Of a stretch of DNA of 64,000 bases, positions 11,076-20,039 are shown piece after piece; position 1 is the stretch's first letter, and each line of letters begins with the position of its first letter. The stretch is from Alphaproteobacteria bacterium. GTDB taxonomy: Bacteria > Pseudomonadota > Alphaproteobacteria > Rhodobacterales > Rhodobacteraceae. The position numbers and the translations under genes are program-made. The notes beneath the pieces were generated by a model, which did not search any database, was not told the DNA's origin, and saw only the letters and a list, made by a program, of their open reading frames with translations. The stretch covers positions 55,190 through 119,189 of the forward strand of contig JAUIIR010000005.1 of assembly GCA_030431485.1 (NCBI GenBank), read 5' to 3'.

Positions 11076-13159
11076 TGGGAAAGACGGTACAAAGTCTTTT
11101 CGCAAAGCCAACGGTTGTTCTTGCCGTAGCCTTGATGGCCGTTATCGTCATGATGATCCTACCCGTCCCGGCTTTCGTTCTGGATGTCGGTCTTGCGACG
11201 TCTTTCGCATTGGCCATCCTGATTTTTACCGTAACGCTTTTTGTTGAACGCCCGTTGGATTTCTCTGCGTTCCCAACAATCCTGCTTGCGTCGTTGATGC
11301 TCCGCCTGTCGCTCAACATCAGCTCCACCAAGCTGATCATCGGCGAAGGCCACACGGGTACACATGCTGCCGGCAATGTGATTCAAGGCTTTGCCGATTT
11401 CGTCATGGGCGGCAATGTCTTTCTGGGTCTTGTGGTGTTTTGCGTTCTTCTGATCGTCAACTTCATGGTGATCACAAAAGGGGCGGCGCGCATGGCCGAA
11501 GTCGGCGCACGTTTTGCATTGGACGGGATGCCGGGCAAACAGTTGGCCATCGATAGCGATATGGCGGCCGGAGCAATCACGCATGAAGAGGCACGCTCCA
11601 GAAGAGAATCTGAACTGCAGGAAACGACGTTTTTTGGTTCCCTTGATGGTGCGTCAAAATTTGTCAAAGGCGATGCTGTCGCTGGGCTCTTGATTACGCT
11701 GCTCAACATCTTGGTTGGGCTCATCATGGGCACTTTGGTTCATGGCATGGCAATCGGCGATGCTTTTGAAACCTACGCCATACTCACTGTGGGTGATGGG
11801 CTCGTCACTCAGATTCCCGCTGTTGTCATCTCCATTGCCGCAGCTCTTCTGCTCGCACGTGGAGGTGCCATCGGGGCCACAGACCTGGCAATCACATCAC
11901 AACTGGGGCGCCATCCTGCTGCGCTGGCAACTGTTGCCGTTTTGATGATTCTGTTTGCACTCGTGCCTGGGTTGCCGATGGTTCCATTTCTTTTGGGCGG
12001 AGCCATTCTCGGAGCCTTGGCCTATTGGCTCATTCAGCGGCCAACTGATGACACTCAAACCGAAACGGAAGACCCACCCACGATCGTGCCACGGGATCGG
12101 CCGATAGGTGATGTACTTGATCTGGACGATATCCATGTCGAATTCGCCCCTGACCTTGTGGACATGGTTCTCGACCCAGCAAACGGGCTGGACTCTCGCA
12201 TCACCAATATGCGGACCCATATTGCCAAAAGTTTCGGAATGATCATGCCAGAGGTCCGACTGACCGATGATCCGATGCTTCAGAGTGGTACATATGTTCT
12301 TCGTGTGCACGGGGCCGAGGTGGCCAGGGGTGTGCTGCATCCTGAAATGATGCTGGCCTTGATCCCCGAGGACGCGACCGCACTGCCCAAGGGCACAGAT
12401 GTTGAAGAACCGGTCTACGGAGCTCCCGCAAGATGGGTTCATGAAGCAGAGCGCGAAGAAGCGCAGCTTGGCGGTCTGACGGTTGTGTCGCCGAGCGAAG
12501 TTCTTGCGACCCATCTGCTTGAGATTATCAAGAGAAACCTTGGCCGGCTGCTGACGATGAAGTCGCTCAAGCGTTTGCTCGACGAATTGGGCACCTTGTC
12601 CAATCCGGGCCGTGCTGAGGCCAATCGCACGCTGATAGATCAGACGATTCCGGACAAGGTCTCGATGGAAACGCTTTTGCAAGTCTTCAAGCTTCTGCTT
12701 GAAGAACAGGTTTCGATCCGAAATTTCCAGCTTATCCTCGAAGCCATTTCAGAAACCCGTGGCCAAGGGCATTCGGCCGACTTTATTTGCGAGCATGTGC
12801 GTCAGCGGCTTGGCTTTCAGCTTGTCGCGTCAATGCGCCGGGAGGATGGTACAATACCATTGGTCCATCTGTCATCAGATTGGGAAAAGCGTTTTTCGGA
12901 GTTTGAAGTTGCAGCTGAACGCGGGATGCCCGACGTAGCCTTGCCTCCCAAGGATTTCGAGACTCTTGCAAAAAATATTGCCGAGGAACTGGCCCGCGTT
13001 GGGAAGAATGGCGTTTTTCCCGTGCTGGTCACACCCGGACGGCGTCGTAGGTTTCTCCGCAGCATCCTAAGCGCCAAAGGCATAGCCAATCCGGTCATGG
13101 CGTTTGAAGAGATTGGCCTGGATGCAAAGCCCGCGCTGGTCGGAACCATACCGGCTTAA
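11075..13159 (+). CDS. flhA: Flagellar biosynthesis protein FlhA
   Basis: Export-gate membrane protein of the flagellar type III secretion system, 694 residues. The N-terminal half has multiple membrane segments and the FHIPEP-family region (LRLSLNISSTKLII, GMPGKQLAIDSDMAAG). The C-terminal cytoplasmic domain ends with a catalytic-like scaffold used for chaperone docking. Family-typical features include EEQVSIRNFQLILEAI and VTPGRRRRFLR. Its ATG overlaps the stop of the upstream transglycosylase gene, and fliR begins 4 bases after its end. Confidence 0.97.
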   Translation: MGKTVQSLFAKPTVVLAVALMAVIVMMILPVPAFVLDVGLATSFALAILIFTVTLFVERPLDFSAFPTILLASLMLRLSLNISSTKLIIGEGHTGTHAAGNVIQGFADFVMGGNVFLGLVVFCVLLIVNFMVITKGAARMAEVGARFALDGMPGKQLAIDSDMAAGAITHEEARSRRESELQETTFFGSLDGASKFVKGDAVAGLLITLLNILVGLIMGTLVHGMAIGDAFETYAILTVGDGLVTQIPAVVISIAAALLLARGGAIGATDLAITSQLGRHPAALATVAVLMILFALVPGLPMVPFLLGGAILGALAYWLIQRPTDDTQTETEDPPTIVPRDRPIGDVLDLDDIHVEFAPDLVDMVLDPANGLDSRITNMRTHIAKSFGMIMPEVRLTDDPMLQSGTYVLRVHGAEVARGVLHPEMMLALIPEDATALPKGTDVEEPVYGAPARWVHEAEREEAQLGGLTVVSPSEVLATHLLEIIKRNLGRLLTMKSLKRLLDELGTLSNPGRAEANRTLIDQTIPDKVSMETLLQVFKLLLEEQVSIRNFQLILEAISETRGQGHSADFICEHVRQRLGFQLVASMRREDGTIPLVHLSSDWEKRFSEFEVAAERGMPDVALPPKDFETLAKNIAEELARVGKNGVFPVLVTPGRRRRFLRSILSAKGIANPVMAFEEIGLDAKPALVGTIPA

Positions 13160-13163
13160 ACAG

Positions 13164-13931
13164 ATGGAAGATGCCCTTGCCGAATTCAGCACGCAGTTTT
13201 GGCTGATCGCGGCTGTCTTCTTGCGCATTGGTCCGGCGTTCTACCTCGCACCTGGTTTTGGCGAAAATTACGTGTCGGTGCGCATCCGGCTGTCAGTCGC
13301 TTTGTTTTTCGCAGCGGCGATCTCTCCTGTACTCGAAACCTACCTACCAGACGTCCGTCCTAGCGGCGCAAATCTTCTCGTCTTCATACTGCGCGAGACA
13401 GCCACAGGTCTGTTCATCGGCCTTTTTGGGCGGGGGATGATATTGCTGTTGGAACAGGCAGGAACGATCATCAGCCAATCCATTTCTCTGGCTCAAATGC
13501 TGGGAAACGCAACAGAACCGATGCCTGTCATCGGCCATTTCCTTGTCACCACGGGCATCGCAATTCTCTATTCAACATCTCTGGCAGATCAGATGCTGTA
13601 TGCGTTCGCCGCCAGTTACACCGCTGATCTTCCAAGCCCCGAACTCGCGGCGAGCTTCTTTGCATCCAAGATCACATCTTTGGTGAACCTAATTTTCAAG
13701 CAGGCCGTTTTTCTTGCATCAGGATTCCTGAGTCTGATGTTTGTCTATTACCTGTGTATCGGCTTCATCAACAAAGCTATGCCCCAGTTCATGGTGTCAT
13801 TCATCGGCATCCCGTTTGTAGCGCTGTTTTCGATCTATTTCCTGTACCTCCATTTCGATCTATTGCTCGACGTCTGGCAGGAAAAAGCCTTGTCCATTCT
13901 TATGATGCCCTTTGTGAGCGCCAATGAGTGA
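13164..13931 (+). CDS. fliR: Flagellar biosynthesis protein FliR
   Basis: Integral membrane component of the FliPQR export channel, 255 residues from ATG 13164. It shows the hydrophobic family pattern, including LFFAAAISPVL, LGNATEPMPVIGHFLVT and the C-terminal FIGIPFVALFSIYFLYLHF. Longer in-frame starts run inside flhA and were not chosen. The 3' end overlaps flhB by 8 bases, implying translational coupling. Confidence 0.93.
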   Translation: MEDALAEFSTQFWLIAAVFLRIGPAFYLAPGFGENYVSVRIRLSVALFFAAAISPVLETYLPDVRPSGANLLVFILRETATGLFIGLFGRGMILLLEQAGTIISQSISLAQMLGNATEPMPVIGHFLVTTGIAILYSTSLADQMLYAFAASYTADLPSPELAASFFASKITSLVNLIFKQAVFLASGFLSLMFVYYLCIGFINKAMPQFMVSFIGIPFVALFSIYFLYLHFDLLLDVWQEKALSILMMPFVSANE

Positions 13932-15006
13932 CAGCAGCGAAGACCAGAACGACAAGCCGTATGAAGCCACCAGACGCAAGCTTGAAGAGGCTCGGAAAAA
14001 GGGGGAGATCGTACGTTCTCAGGATGTCGTGAATTTTGTCGGTCTCGCTCTCTTGATGACTGCAATTTTGGCAATGTTTAACGGCACGATCGAAGGCTTC
14101 GTCATCCAGTTGTCCAAATTTGTTCGGCAGTCTGTTTCTGAGAGGCTTCCTCTTGATGGTGCTGTTGTGTTCGGCTTCGCCCGAACTGCCCTCCTGCCCA
14201 TTCTGCTCATACTTTTTGTCGCTCCAATGTTTGCGATGATAGCGGCTCTGATTGCCGCGAAGCAGGTGCTTTTTACTGCCGACAAGATCAAACCAAAGCT
14301 GAACCGGGTGTCATTGTTGGCAAACGCCAAAAAGAAATTTGGATGGTCCGGTCTCTTTGAGTTCTTAAAGAATTTCGTGAAGTTTCTGGTCTTTGGGGTT
14401 TGGATGGCGGTTTTCATCCAAGACGGTCACGACCTGTTCGAGATGGCAATTGTCCGGGGTGAGCATCTGGCGCTGGTCAATATTTTCGAAGTTGCGACAC
14501 GCTGGCTTTGGCTTGCGCTGGGCACATACGCGGTTCTCGCTGCTATAGACGCGCTTTGGCAGACACGTGAGCACGCCCGCAAAAACCGCATGTCCCACAA
14601 AGAGATGAAAGACGAGCACAAGAATGAGGAGGGAGATGCGAACATCCGTCAGCAAAGGCGCGCCAAGGCCGAAGAGATTGCAACCAATCGGATGCTTCTG
14701 GATGTCCCGAAAGCGGTGGTGGTGATCACCAATCCGACCCACTACGCCATCGCGTTGCAATGGGGGGGTGAAGCCAACACTGTCCCGAAATGTGTTGCCC
14801 GCGGGACCGATGAAACTGCACGCAAGATCCGTGAGATTGCCATTCAATCTGGCGTGCCGCTTTACCGCGATCCGCCAACGGCACGGCAACTCTATAGCGA
14901 AGTCAAAGTTGGGATGATCATTGAATCAACCCACTACAAGGCGGTTGCCGCTGCAATTGGGTACGCGCGTCGTATCCAAGAAAAGGTACGAAATGGCCGT
15001 GGATAA
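13924..15006 (+). CDS. flhB: Flagellar biosynthesis protein FlhB
   Basis: Export-gate switch protein of 360 residues with an N-terminal membrane domain of about four helices and a cytoplasmic C-terminal domain. The self-cleavage motif NPTH is present at residues 270-273 (VVVITNPTHYAIALQW), so substrate-specificity switching from rod/hook to filament proteins is expected. It starts with the family-typical EDQNDKPYEATRRKLEEARKKGE. It overlaps fliR by 8 bases and the following coiled-coil gene by 14 bases. A run of seven G at 14762-14768 lies in the coding region. Confidence 0.97.
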   Translation: MSDSSEDQNDKPYEATRRKLEEARKKGEIVRSQDVVNFVGLALLMTAILAMFNGTIEGFVIQLSKFVRQSVSERLPLDGAVVFGFARTALLPILLILFVAPMFAMIAALIAAKQVLFTADKIKPKLNRVSLLANAKKKFGWSGLFEFLKNFVKFLVFGVWMAVFIQDGHDLFEMAIVRGEHLALVNIFEVATRWLWLALGTYAVLAAIDALWQTREHARKNRMSHKEMKDEHKNEEGDANIRQQRRAKAEEIATNRMLLDVPKAVVVITNPTHYAIALQWGGEANTVPKCVARGTDETARKIREIAIQSGVPLYRDPPTARQLYSEVKVGMIIESTHYKAVAAAIGYARRIQEKVRNGRG

Positions 15007-15415
15007 GCGCTATGAAAAAACGCGCGAGGTTTTGGATGCACGTGTGCAATTGCTGGAAGCGCGGTTGGCGACGGAGATGCGCCTGAAACGTGAACTGCGT
15101 TCCACACAGATTGCAATCTCAGAGCAAGGAGATGCGCTTGCAGCGTCTCTTCAGGAACACGCCGCCAAGCAGCCGCAAGCGTTTCACTTCCATGAAGCGC
15201 ATTTACACAAGCTTGCTGAGGACCAGCGACGCCTGCAGCCTTTACTGGCAAAGGCGGCACTTCAGAGGCTTTTGGTTCAAGATCGTCTGAAGGCTGCACT
15301 GCGACAGAGACTTAGTCTGGCTCTTTATCTTGATCGAAAAGCAAGCGAAGCACGGTCGCGGGACGGCGAAGAGCGCGCAGCCCAGGTCGTGTTCGAGATG
15401 ATGAAGCGGCGCTAG
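14993..15415 (+). CDS. Small coiled-coil protein, possible FliJ-like export chaperone
   Basis: A 140-residue, charged, almost entirely helical protein (MAVDKRYEKTREVLDARVQ ...) rich in Leu, Ala, Arg, Glu and Gln, with heptad-like spacing and no membrane segment. ATG 14993 lies inside the end of flhB, a 14-base overlap, so it is the last gene of the flhA-fliR-flhB operon. Its size, coiled-coil nature and position fit a FliJ-type soluble export component that works with FliI. I see no family-specific motif that proves it. It converges with fliL, the two stop regions overlapping by 4 bases. Confidence 0.6.
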   Translation: MAVDKRYEKTREVLDARVQLLEARLATEMRLKRELRSTQIAISEQGDALAASLQEHAAKQPQAFHFHEAHLHKLAEDQRRLQPLLAKAALQRLLVQDRLKAALRQRLSLALYLDRKASEARSRDGEERAAQVVFEMMKRR

Positions 15416-15906
15416 AACACGTCCTGGCGCGACATATCCGTGACAAGGACGTTCACAAATTGCAGTCCCAAGACTTCTTTTGACCGCTCGGTGAGTGCAA
15501 GTTTCACCAGTTCAAGAGTTTTCCGGGAAATCAACGCATCGCGAAACCCGTCTAGCGCAGCGAGGCTGAACAGTTCACCAAGGTAAACGTCTCGGAGTTT
15601 GGGCTCCAAGGCGCGGACGTGGTCGCCCTGTCCGGTTTCAACTTCCACAGCGACCGAAAGAACCACCATCGCACGCACGCGATTGTCAAGGATGACGGGA
15701 ACCACAAACTGGCTTGGCAGTTTCACGATTTCCAACTGTTCCGGGGTGTTGTGCGTCTCTTTGGTTGCAGCAGTCGCGGCCTTGTGGGTTTCTGGCGCGC
15801 CGTCTTCTGTGTTTTTCGTTGGTGGTGCGAAGACATAGGCAGCGGTTCCGCCGCCGGCCAAGCCAAGGGTGAGACCAAGAAGTGGCATCAGGATTTTCAT
15901 CATCAC
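15412..15906 (-). CDS. fliL: Flagellar basal body-associated protein FliL family
   Basis: A 164-residue protein with one N-terminal membrane helix (ILMPLLGLTLGLAGGGTAAYVF), a low-complexity linker and a periplasmic domain resembling FliL, which associates with the stator and basal body. The C-terminal part (RDALISRKTLELVKLALTERSKEVLG...VLVTDMSRQDVF) fits the family ending. Three adjacent candidate starts (GTG or either ATG near 15906) cannot be separated. It is the last gene of the minus-strand operon beginning at flgB, 15 bases after flgH. Confidence 0.8.
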   Translation of the reverse strand: MMMKILMPLLGLTLGLAGGGTAAYVFAPPTKNTEDGAPETHKAATAATKETHNTPEQLEIVKLPSQFVVPVILDNRVRAMVVLSVAVEVETGQGDHVRALEPKLRDVYLGELFSLAALDGFRDALISRKTLELVKLALTERSKEVLGLQFVNVLVTDMSRQDVF

Positions 15907-15921
15907 GGGGCTCCCGAAAGT

Positions 15922-16653
15922 CTAGAAGGGAAGCAGCGCATCAAGCACTTGTTGACCGATCCGCGGTTGTTGAACATCGCTGATATGCCCGCGTCCACCA
16001 TAGGAAATGCGGGCCGATGCCATCTTGTCATAGGTGATTTCGTTTTGACGCGTGATGTCCGCGCGACGGACGAAACCAGACACAAAAAGCTCGCGCAGTT
16101 CAAAATTCACGCGGACCTCTTGAGTGCCTTCTATGCGCAGGACACCGTTCGGTAAAACATCGACGACGGTTGCTGCAATCCGGAGCGTCAGCTTTTCATT
16201 GCGCCGTACCGAGCCGTTGCCCTGGCTCGAACTTGAAGAATCCAAATCCACTGCAGTGTCGACACTGGCGCCATCTGGCAGAACTTTGTTCTGACGTTGT
16301 GGCAGTCCCATCAAGTGTGGCACGCCAAGGTTCTCTTTTGCGGAACGCGTGCGAGACGATGTGTTGGACATCTCCGCTTCATCGTCGATCTCGACCAGCA
16401 CAGTGAGTATATCGCCGGTTGTGAACGCGCGTCGATCCCCGAAGAGCGATGACTGATCACCGCTCCATAAAGATGCTTTTCTATACTGAGACGTATCAGC
16501 AGTGGTTGCCGGCAATCCCGAGAATACCATCGCTTGCCGTTCAACACTTTGATCTTGCGGCGACAATGTCGGCGGTTTGCCGATGTGATCCATGCGACTG
16601 CAGTTCGGCAAAACAAGAAGTAATGTCGGGAGGATGTAAGCCATTTTGCACAT
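15922..16653 (-). CDS. flgH: Flagellar L-ring protein FlgH
   Basis: Outer-membrane L-ring lipoprotein, 243 residues. A short hydrophobic N-terminus ends in LPTLLLVLPNC, a plausible though non-canonical lipobox. The body carries FlgH features: the SLFGDRRAFTTGDILTVLVEIDDEAEMSN strand region (shown here in part by its key residues), many Ser/Thr, and the C-terminal VRRADITRQNEITYDKMASARISYGGRG region. The ATG at 16653 is one base after the flgA stop; an in-frame ATG three codons later (16644) is also possible. Confidence 0.93.
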   Translation of the reverse strand: MCKMAYILPTLLLVLPNCSRMDHIGKPPTLSPQDQSVERQAMVFSGLPATTADTSQYRKASLWSGDQSSLFGDRRAFTTGDILTVLVEIDDEAEMSNTSSRTRSAKENLGVPHLMGLPQRQNKVLPDGASVDTAVDLDSSSSSQGNGSVRRNEKLTLRIAATVVDVLPNGVLRIEGTQEVRVNFELRELFVSGFVRRADITRQNEITYDKMASARISYGGRGHISDVQQPRIGQQVLDALLPF

Positions 16654-16654
16654 C

Positions 16655-17074
16655 TCAGGGGAGTACCTTCAAGCTGCCGTCTGCAAGCACTTCTGTTCGA
16701 AGTGTGCTTTTTGAAGACAGGTTCATCGCCCGGATTACGTCCCCAGCGGCCCCACGCTCCAAAGCGCGCGCTTCTGTGGTGATGGTCAATCCGTTGAGGA
16801 TAAACACAGCAGTTGCAACTTGATTTCGTTCGATGAGCGCAGCCTTCACAAGGTTGCCGCTCAGGATTGGCCGTCCCGCATATACCGCGTGTTTGACCTC
16901 AGAACCGATGACATCTTCAAGCGTTCTTGCACCTCCGGCGACACGGACATCCTGCAAATGGATCGCTTCGGCGGTGATCATTTCACGCGGCCGAATTGTC
17001 TTTTGCGCAAACACCGTCTCGGCCATAACGGGCCCAGCCCCAAATGCGAAACATATGGCTATCACCGCCCGCAT
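16655..17074 (-). CDS. flgA: Flagella basal body P-ring formation protein FlgA
   Basis: Periplasmic chaperone for P-ring assembly, 139 residues with a signal peptide (MRAVIAICFAFGAGPVMA). This is shorter than the enterobacterial protein but normal for alphaproteobacteria. SAF-domain features are seen in TIRPREMITAEAIHLQDV and AGRPILSGNLVKAALIERNQ, and the ending AMNLSSKSTLRTEVLADGS is typical. Its ATG overlaps the flgG stop by one base. The P-ring gene flgI itself is not in the window. Confidence 0.92.
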   Translation of the reverse strand: MRAVIAICFAFGAGPVMAETVFAQKTIRPREMITAEAIHLQDVRVAGGARTLEDVIGSEVKHAVYAGRPILSGNLVKAALIERNQVATAVFILNGLTITTEARALERGAAGDVIRAMNLSSKSTLRTEVLADGSLKVLP

Positions 17075-17859
17075 CAGCGCACCTGTGTGGTGGCGCCAAG
17101 CATCTGATCCACTGCCGAGATAACTTTCGCATTGAGTTCGTAGCCACGCTGAGCTTCGATCAATTCTGTCAACTCGCGGACGGGATCGACAGAACTGTCT
17201 TCCAGATATACCTGCCGCAGCGTGCCAAGCCCGTCTTGACCTGGCGTGGCGACCAACGGACCGCCCGAGGCCTCGGTCTCGGCAAAAAGGTTGCCGCCCA
17301 GCGCTTCAAGACCCTTGGCATTGGCAAAACCCACAAGGTTCAACTGGCCTAGCACCTGAGGTTCTGCCGTTTCAGCGAAATACGCGTAAACTTCGCCCTC
17401 GGGGTTGATCGAGATGCTGCGGGCGTCTTGGGGAATGACGATCTCGGGCGCGACGGGAAACCCCTCGGAAGTGACAATCAAGCCTTCGGCGTTGCGTTTG
17501 AGGGAGCCATCGCGTGTATACCCAGCCTGTCCAGAGGGCATGGTGACCTCAAGGTATCCGTTGCCGTCGATAGCAACGTCCAGGTCAGAATTGGTTTGGC
17601 TCAGCGATCCTTGAGCGAGGTGAACGGACACTGCGGCGGGACGAACCCCGAGGCCCACTTGAACACCTGTCGGCAAGACTGTGCCATCTGAGGCATTCAC
17701 CGTCCCGGCTCGTGCAATTTGTTGATAATGCAGATCCGAAAACTCTGCCCGGCGCGCGTTGTAGCCGGTTGTGTTCATGTTCGACAGGTTGTTGGAAATG
17801 ATCTCGACCCGCATTTGCTGAGCTGTCATTCCCGTTGCGGCGATCTTGAGAGCGCGCAT
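17074..17859 (-). CDS. flgG: Flagellar distal rod protein FlgG
   Basis: Distal rod subunit, 261 residues from ATG 17859 (MRALKIAATGMTAQQ). The N-terminal rod signature (VEIISNNLSNMNTTGYN), the central LDVAIDGNGYLEV segment and the C-terminal PVRELTELIEAQRGYELNAKVISAVDQML heptad region are all present. An upstream in-frame ATG exists but would add a non-conserved extension overlapping flgF. It lies between flgF and flgA in the operon. Confidence 0.96.
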   Translation of the reverse strand: MRALKIAATGMTAQQMRVEIISNNLSNMNTTGYNARRAEFSDLHYQQIARAGTVNASDGTVLPTGVQVGLGVRPAAVSVHLAQGSLSQTNSDLDVAIDGNGYLEVTMPSGQAGYTRDGSLKRNAEGLIVTSEGFPVAPEIVIPQDARSISINPEGEVYAYFAETAEPQVLGQLNLVGFANAKGLEALGGNLFAETEASGGPLVATPGQDGLGTLRQVYLEDSSVDPVRELTELIEAQRGYELNAKVISAVDQMLGATTQVR

Positions 17860-17869
17860 GGTGTTTCCT

Positions 17870-18583
17870 TTATTTGATGAGGGTCCGAAGGGCCGAAGTT
17901 GCCCGTTCATGATTCATGTCGAGCAGTTTCTGTCCCATTTCATAGGCACGCTGGACTTCGATCATTCGTGTAAGCTGAGATATTGCGTCCACATTTGATC
18001 CTTCTAGATGTCCCTGAAGAACAAGGCTTGTGGTCGCCGGGTCTAACGTGCCGTCGGTTGCAAAAAGCACTCCTGATTCACGTGTGAGATTGGTGTCGGT
18101 ACCAGGCTGAACGATGCCGATTTGGCCTAACAGAAGGCCGTACAAGCTGATTGTGCCGTCAGCCGCGACTTCGACATTCGCCTCGCCGGGTGGGACATTG
18201 ATGGGGGCGCCTCCAACGTCAAGTACGCGATGGCCATCCGTCGATACAATGTCGCCAATCGAATTGACATTGAATGCCCCGGCGCGCGTCAACCGGACAC
18301 CGTTTGGTGTTTCGAGCTGAAAATAGCCGTTGCCCTCGATCGCAAGGTCGAGAGCGTTGCCGGTCTGTGTTAGAATGCCTTGTGCGGCAGATGTTTTTCT
18401 GACCCGGGCTGACGCCATCGAAAGGCTCTCGCCGTCATCCACGGACTGCACATATTCCGAGAAAACCAGCCCTTGCTGCCGAAATCCGGTTGTGGCCGCG
18501 TTGGCGATGTTGTGCGCAATAATCTCCATCTCGCGCATCAGCCCCGACTGCCGGGTGAGTGTAACGTATCCGGCGGTTTCCAT
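17870..18583 (-). CDS. flgF: Flagellar proximal rod protein FlgF
   Basis: Rod subunit of the FlgF/FlgG family, 237 residues from ATG 18583, which follows GGAGG by six bases. It carries the rod-protein N-terminus (REMEIIAHNIANAATTGFRQQ), the LDLAIEGNGYFQLETPNG core and the C-terminal ISQLTRMIEVQRAYEMGQKLLDMNHE. It differs from the adjacent FlgG in its shorter length and divergent centre. It is immediately downstream of fliQ. Confidence 0.93.
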   Translation of the reverse strand: METAGYVTLTRQSGLMREMEIIAHNIANAATTGFRQQGLVFSEYVQSVDDGESLSMASARVRKTSAAQGILTQTGNALDLAIEGNGYFQLETPNGVRLTRAGAFNVNSIGDIVSTDGHRVLDVGGAPINVPPGEANVEVAADGTISLYGLLLGQIGIVQPGTDTNLTRESGVLFATDGTLDPATTSLVLQGHLEGSNVDAISQLTRMIEVQRAYEMGQKLLDMNHERATSALRTLIK

Positions 18584-18584
18584 G

Positions 18585-18854
18585 TCAGCCTCCTGCAATA
18601 GACGGAATGATTGTGCTTTGGAAAAAGTCGATCAGGCTTTGCGTCATGAAGCTCATAGACGCCCAGAAGACCGACAGCATGGCGATAAGTTTTGGCACAA
18701 AGGTGAGTGTCATTTCCTGGATCGACGTCAGAGCCTGAAACAAGCCGATTGATACCCCAGTAATCAGAGCGACGACTAAAACCGGAGCAGAAATCAGCAC
18801 AGCAGTGCGCAAGGCCTCGCGCAGGACGTCGTATATATAGCCTTCGCTCAGCAT
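18585..18854 (-). CDS. fliQ: Flagellar biosynthesis protein FliQ
   Basis: Small export-channel membrane protein, 89 residues with two hydrophobic helices. Family features are LREALRTAVLISAPVLVVALI, GVSIGLFQALTSIQEMTLTFVPK and a C-terminal FFQSTIIPSI. It forms the FliPQR pore with FliR, encoded nearby on the other strand, and FliP, not in the window. Its position among rod genes, between fliE and flgF, is known from other alphaproteobacterial flagellar clusters. Confidence 0.95.
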   Translation of the reverse strand: MLSEGYIYDVLREALRTAVLISAPVLVVALITGVSIGLFQALTSIQEMTLTFVPKLIAMLSVFWASMSFMTQSLIDFFQSTIIPSIAGG

Positions 18855-18859
18855 TGCAG

Positions 18860-19147
18860 TCAGACCGGCATGCGAAGAATTTCCTGATAGGCTTCAACAA
18901 CCCGATTGCGCACTGTCACGGCTGTTTCAACGGCCAGCTGCGACTGTGAGAGGGCCTCGACCAACGCATGTGGATCAGCGTCTCCATACATTGATCCCAT
19001 CGCGGTGGTTTCTGCCGACGTCAGGCTTTGTGCGAAATCTTCGGTGATTTTGGCAAAGCTTTCGGCGATGGCAGCTTGAGGGTCGGGCTCGGTTGCCGGT
19101 TTCAGGGCGGCGTATTGTTGTGAAGCAAAAAGCGACTTTACGTCCAT
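18860..19147 (-). CDS. fliE: Flagellar hook-basal body complex protein FliE
   Basis: Adapter between the MS ring/export gate and the rod, 95 residues from ATG 19147 (MDVKSLFAS). This start has GGAGA at a good distance, whereas an ATG two codons upstream has the GGAGA directly abutting it. The C-terminal half shows the FliE signature pattern (DPHALVEALSQSQLAVETAVTVRNRVVEAYQEILRMPV, key residues only). It lies between flgC and fliQ. Confidence 0.93.
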   Translation of the reverse strand: MDVKSLFASQQYAALKPATEPDPQAAIAESFAKITEDFAQSLTSAETTAMGSMYGDADPHALVEALSQSQLAVETAVTVRNRVVEAYQEILRMPV

Positions 19148-19170
19148 GATCATTCTCCATTCTGGAAAGG

Positions 19171-19560
19171 TTATTTGCGCAGCAGGTCCATCAGCCCTGA
19201 CGACATCTGTCGGACCTGATCGAACATTTTTAGGTTGGCCTCGTAGCTGCGCTGCGCCTCACGCGCGTCCGCGATTTCGACCACAAGATCGACGTTGGAG
19301 CCTGCATAGTGGCCCGTTTGATCCGCCATCGGATGGCTGGGATCGTAGATCTGTTCGCCAGCGCGCCGATCAAGTGCGATGGGATCAAGTGTGACTTGCG
19401 CCAAGCCTGAGGTTGCGACCTGCTCAGAAAAGCTCACGATCTTTCTTCGATACCCCGGCGTATCCGTGTTTGCGACGTTTTCCGCGACGATCCGAAGCCG
19501 TTGTGATTGCGTCTTGAGGCCGCTTGAGGAAACCCCGAGTGCATCTGAAAATGCTGACAC
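19171..19560 (-). CDS. flgC: Flagellar proximal rod protein FlgC
   Basis: Rod subunit of 129 residues with the rod-family N-terminal signature (RLRIVAENVANTDTPGYRRK) and the C-terminal LKMFDQVRQMSSGLMDLLRK helix. The conserved YDPSHPMADQTGHYAGSNVD region is present. It directly follows flgB with a 9-base gap. Confidence 0.96.
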   Translation of the reverse strand: MSAFSDALGVSSSGLKTQSQRLRIVAENVANTDTPGYRRKIVSFSEQVATSGLAQVTLDPIALDRRAGEQIYDPSHPMADQTGHYAGSNVDLVVEIADAREAQRSYEANLKMFDQVRQMSSGLMDLLRK

Positions 19561-19569
19561 CGCGGCCTC

Positions 19570-19953
19570 CTACTGCTTGCTAAGAGCGCTGCGCAGAATG
19601 CCCAGCGACGCCTGGTAGACGGCCAACGCCCGGTCATGACCGCGCTTTGCATCTACGGAATTCAGAATTTCCGTTTCCAGATTGACGCTGTTGCCGTTGG
19701 GGTCACTTTGTGTGCGTGCCTCAGCAATTGCATGGTCAAACTGAGTATACCGACCTGCGTGTGACGGTCTTGTGGTTCGGAGCGCAAACCCATCTGCAGC
19801 CCTTGGGACCAGGTCCGCAAACGGCGTGATAGATTTTGCCCGATAGCCTGGCGTGTCGGCATTGGCGACATTCTGTGATGTGATCGCCTGTTTGAGCCCG
19901 GAGTGACGGGCCATCGACATGGCGGTTTTGAACAGATCCAAGTTCTGGAACAT
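19570..19953 (-). CDS. flgB: Flagellar proximal rod protein FlgB
   Basis: First gene of the minus-strand basal-body operon. The 127-residue rod subunit has KQAITSQNVANADTPGYRAK near the N-terminus and the helical C-terminus DRALAVYQASLGILRSAL. It is divergent from fliI, and the 86-base gap holds two dyad elements likely to carry promoters for both directions. Confidence 0.95.
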   Translation of the reverse strand: MFQNLDLFKTAMSMARHSGLKQAITSQNVANADTPGYRAKSITPFADLVPRAADGFALRTTRPSHAGRYTQFDHAIAEARTQSDPNGNSVNLETEILNSVDAKRGHDRALAVYQASLGILRSALSKQ

Positions 19954-19968
19954 GACAGGGCTTCTCCC

Positions 19969-20015
19969 TCGTTGCGTTCAACGAAGGCTTAACCCTGATT
20001 CCTTTAGAAAGGGTT
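19969..20015. promoter_or_regulatory. Dyad-rich flgB-fliI divergent control region
   Basis: Two inverted repeats lie between the flgB and fliI starts: TCGTTG/CAACGA with a 4-base spacer (19969-19984), and AACCCT/AGGGTT (19991-19996 and 20010-20015) with a 13-base spacer. TTAACC at 19989-19994 resembles half of a CtrA box (TTAA-N7-TTAA), but the second half is absent. Binding proteins are unknown. Confidence 0.35.
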
Positions 20016-20039
20016 TTCACAAGCTGAATGGAGCGTTCG

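Noticed and set aside
19989..19994. CtrA box before flgB/fliI
   Set aside because: Only the TTAACC half-site is present; the second TTAA at the required spacing is missing.
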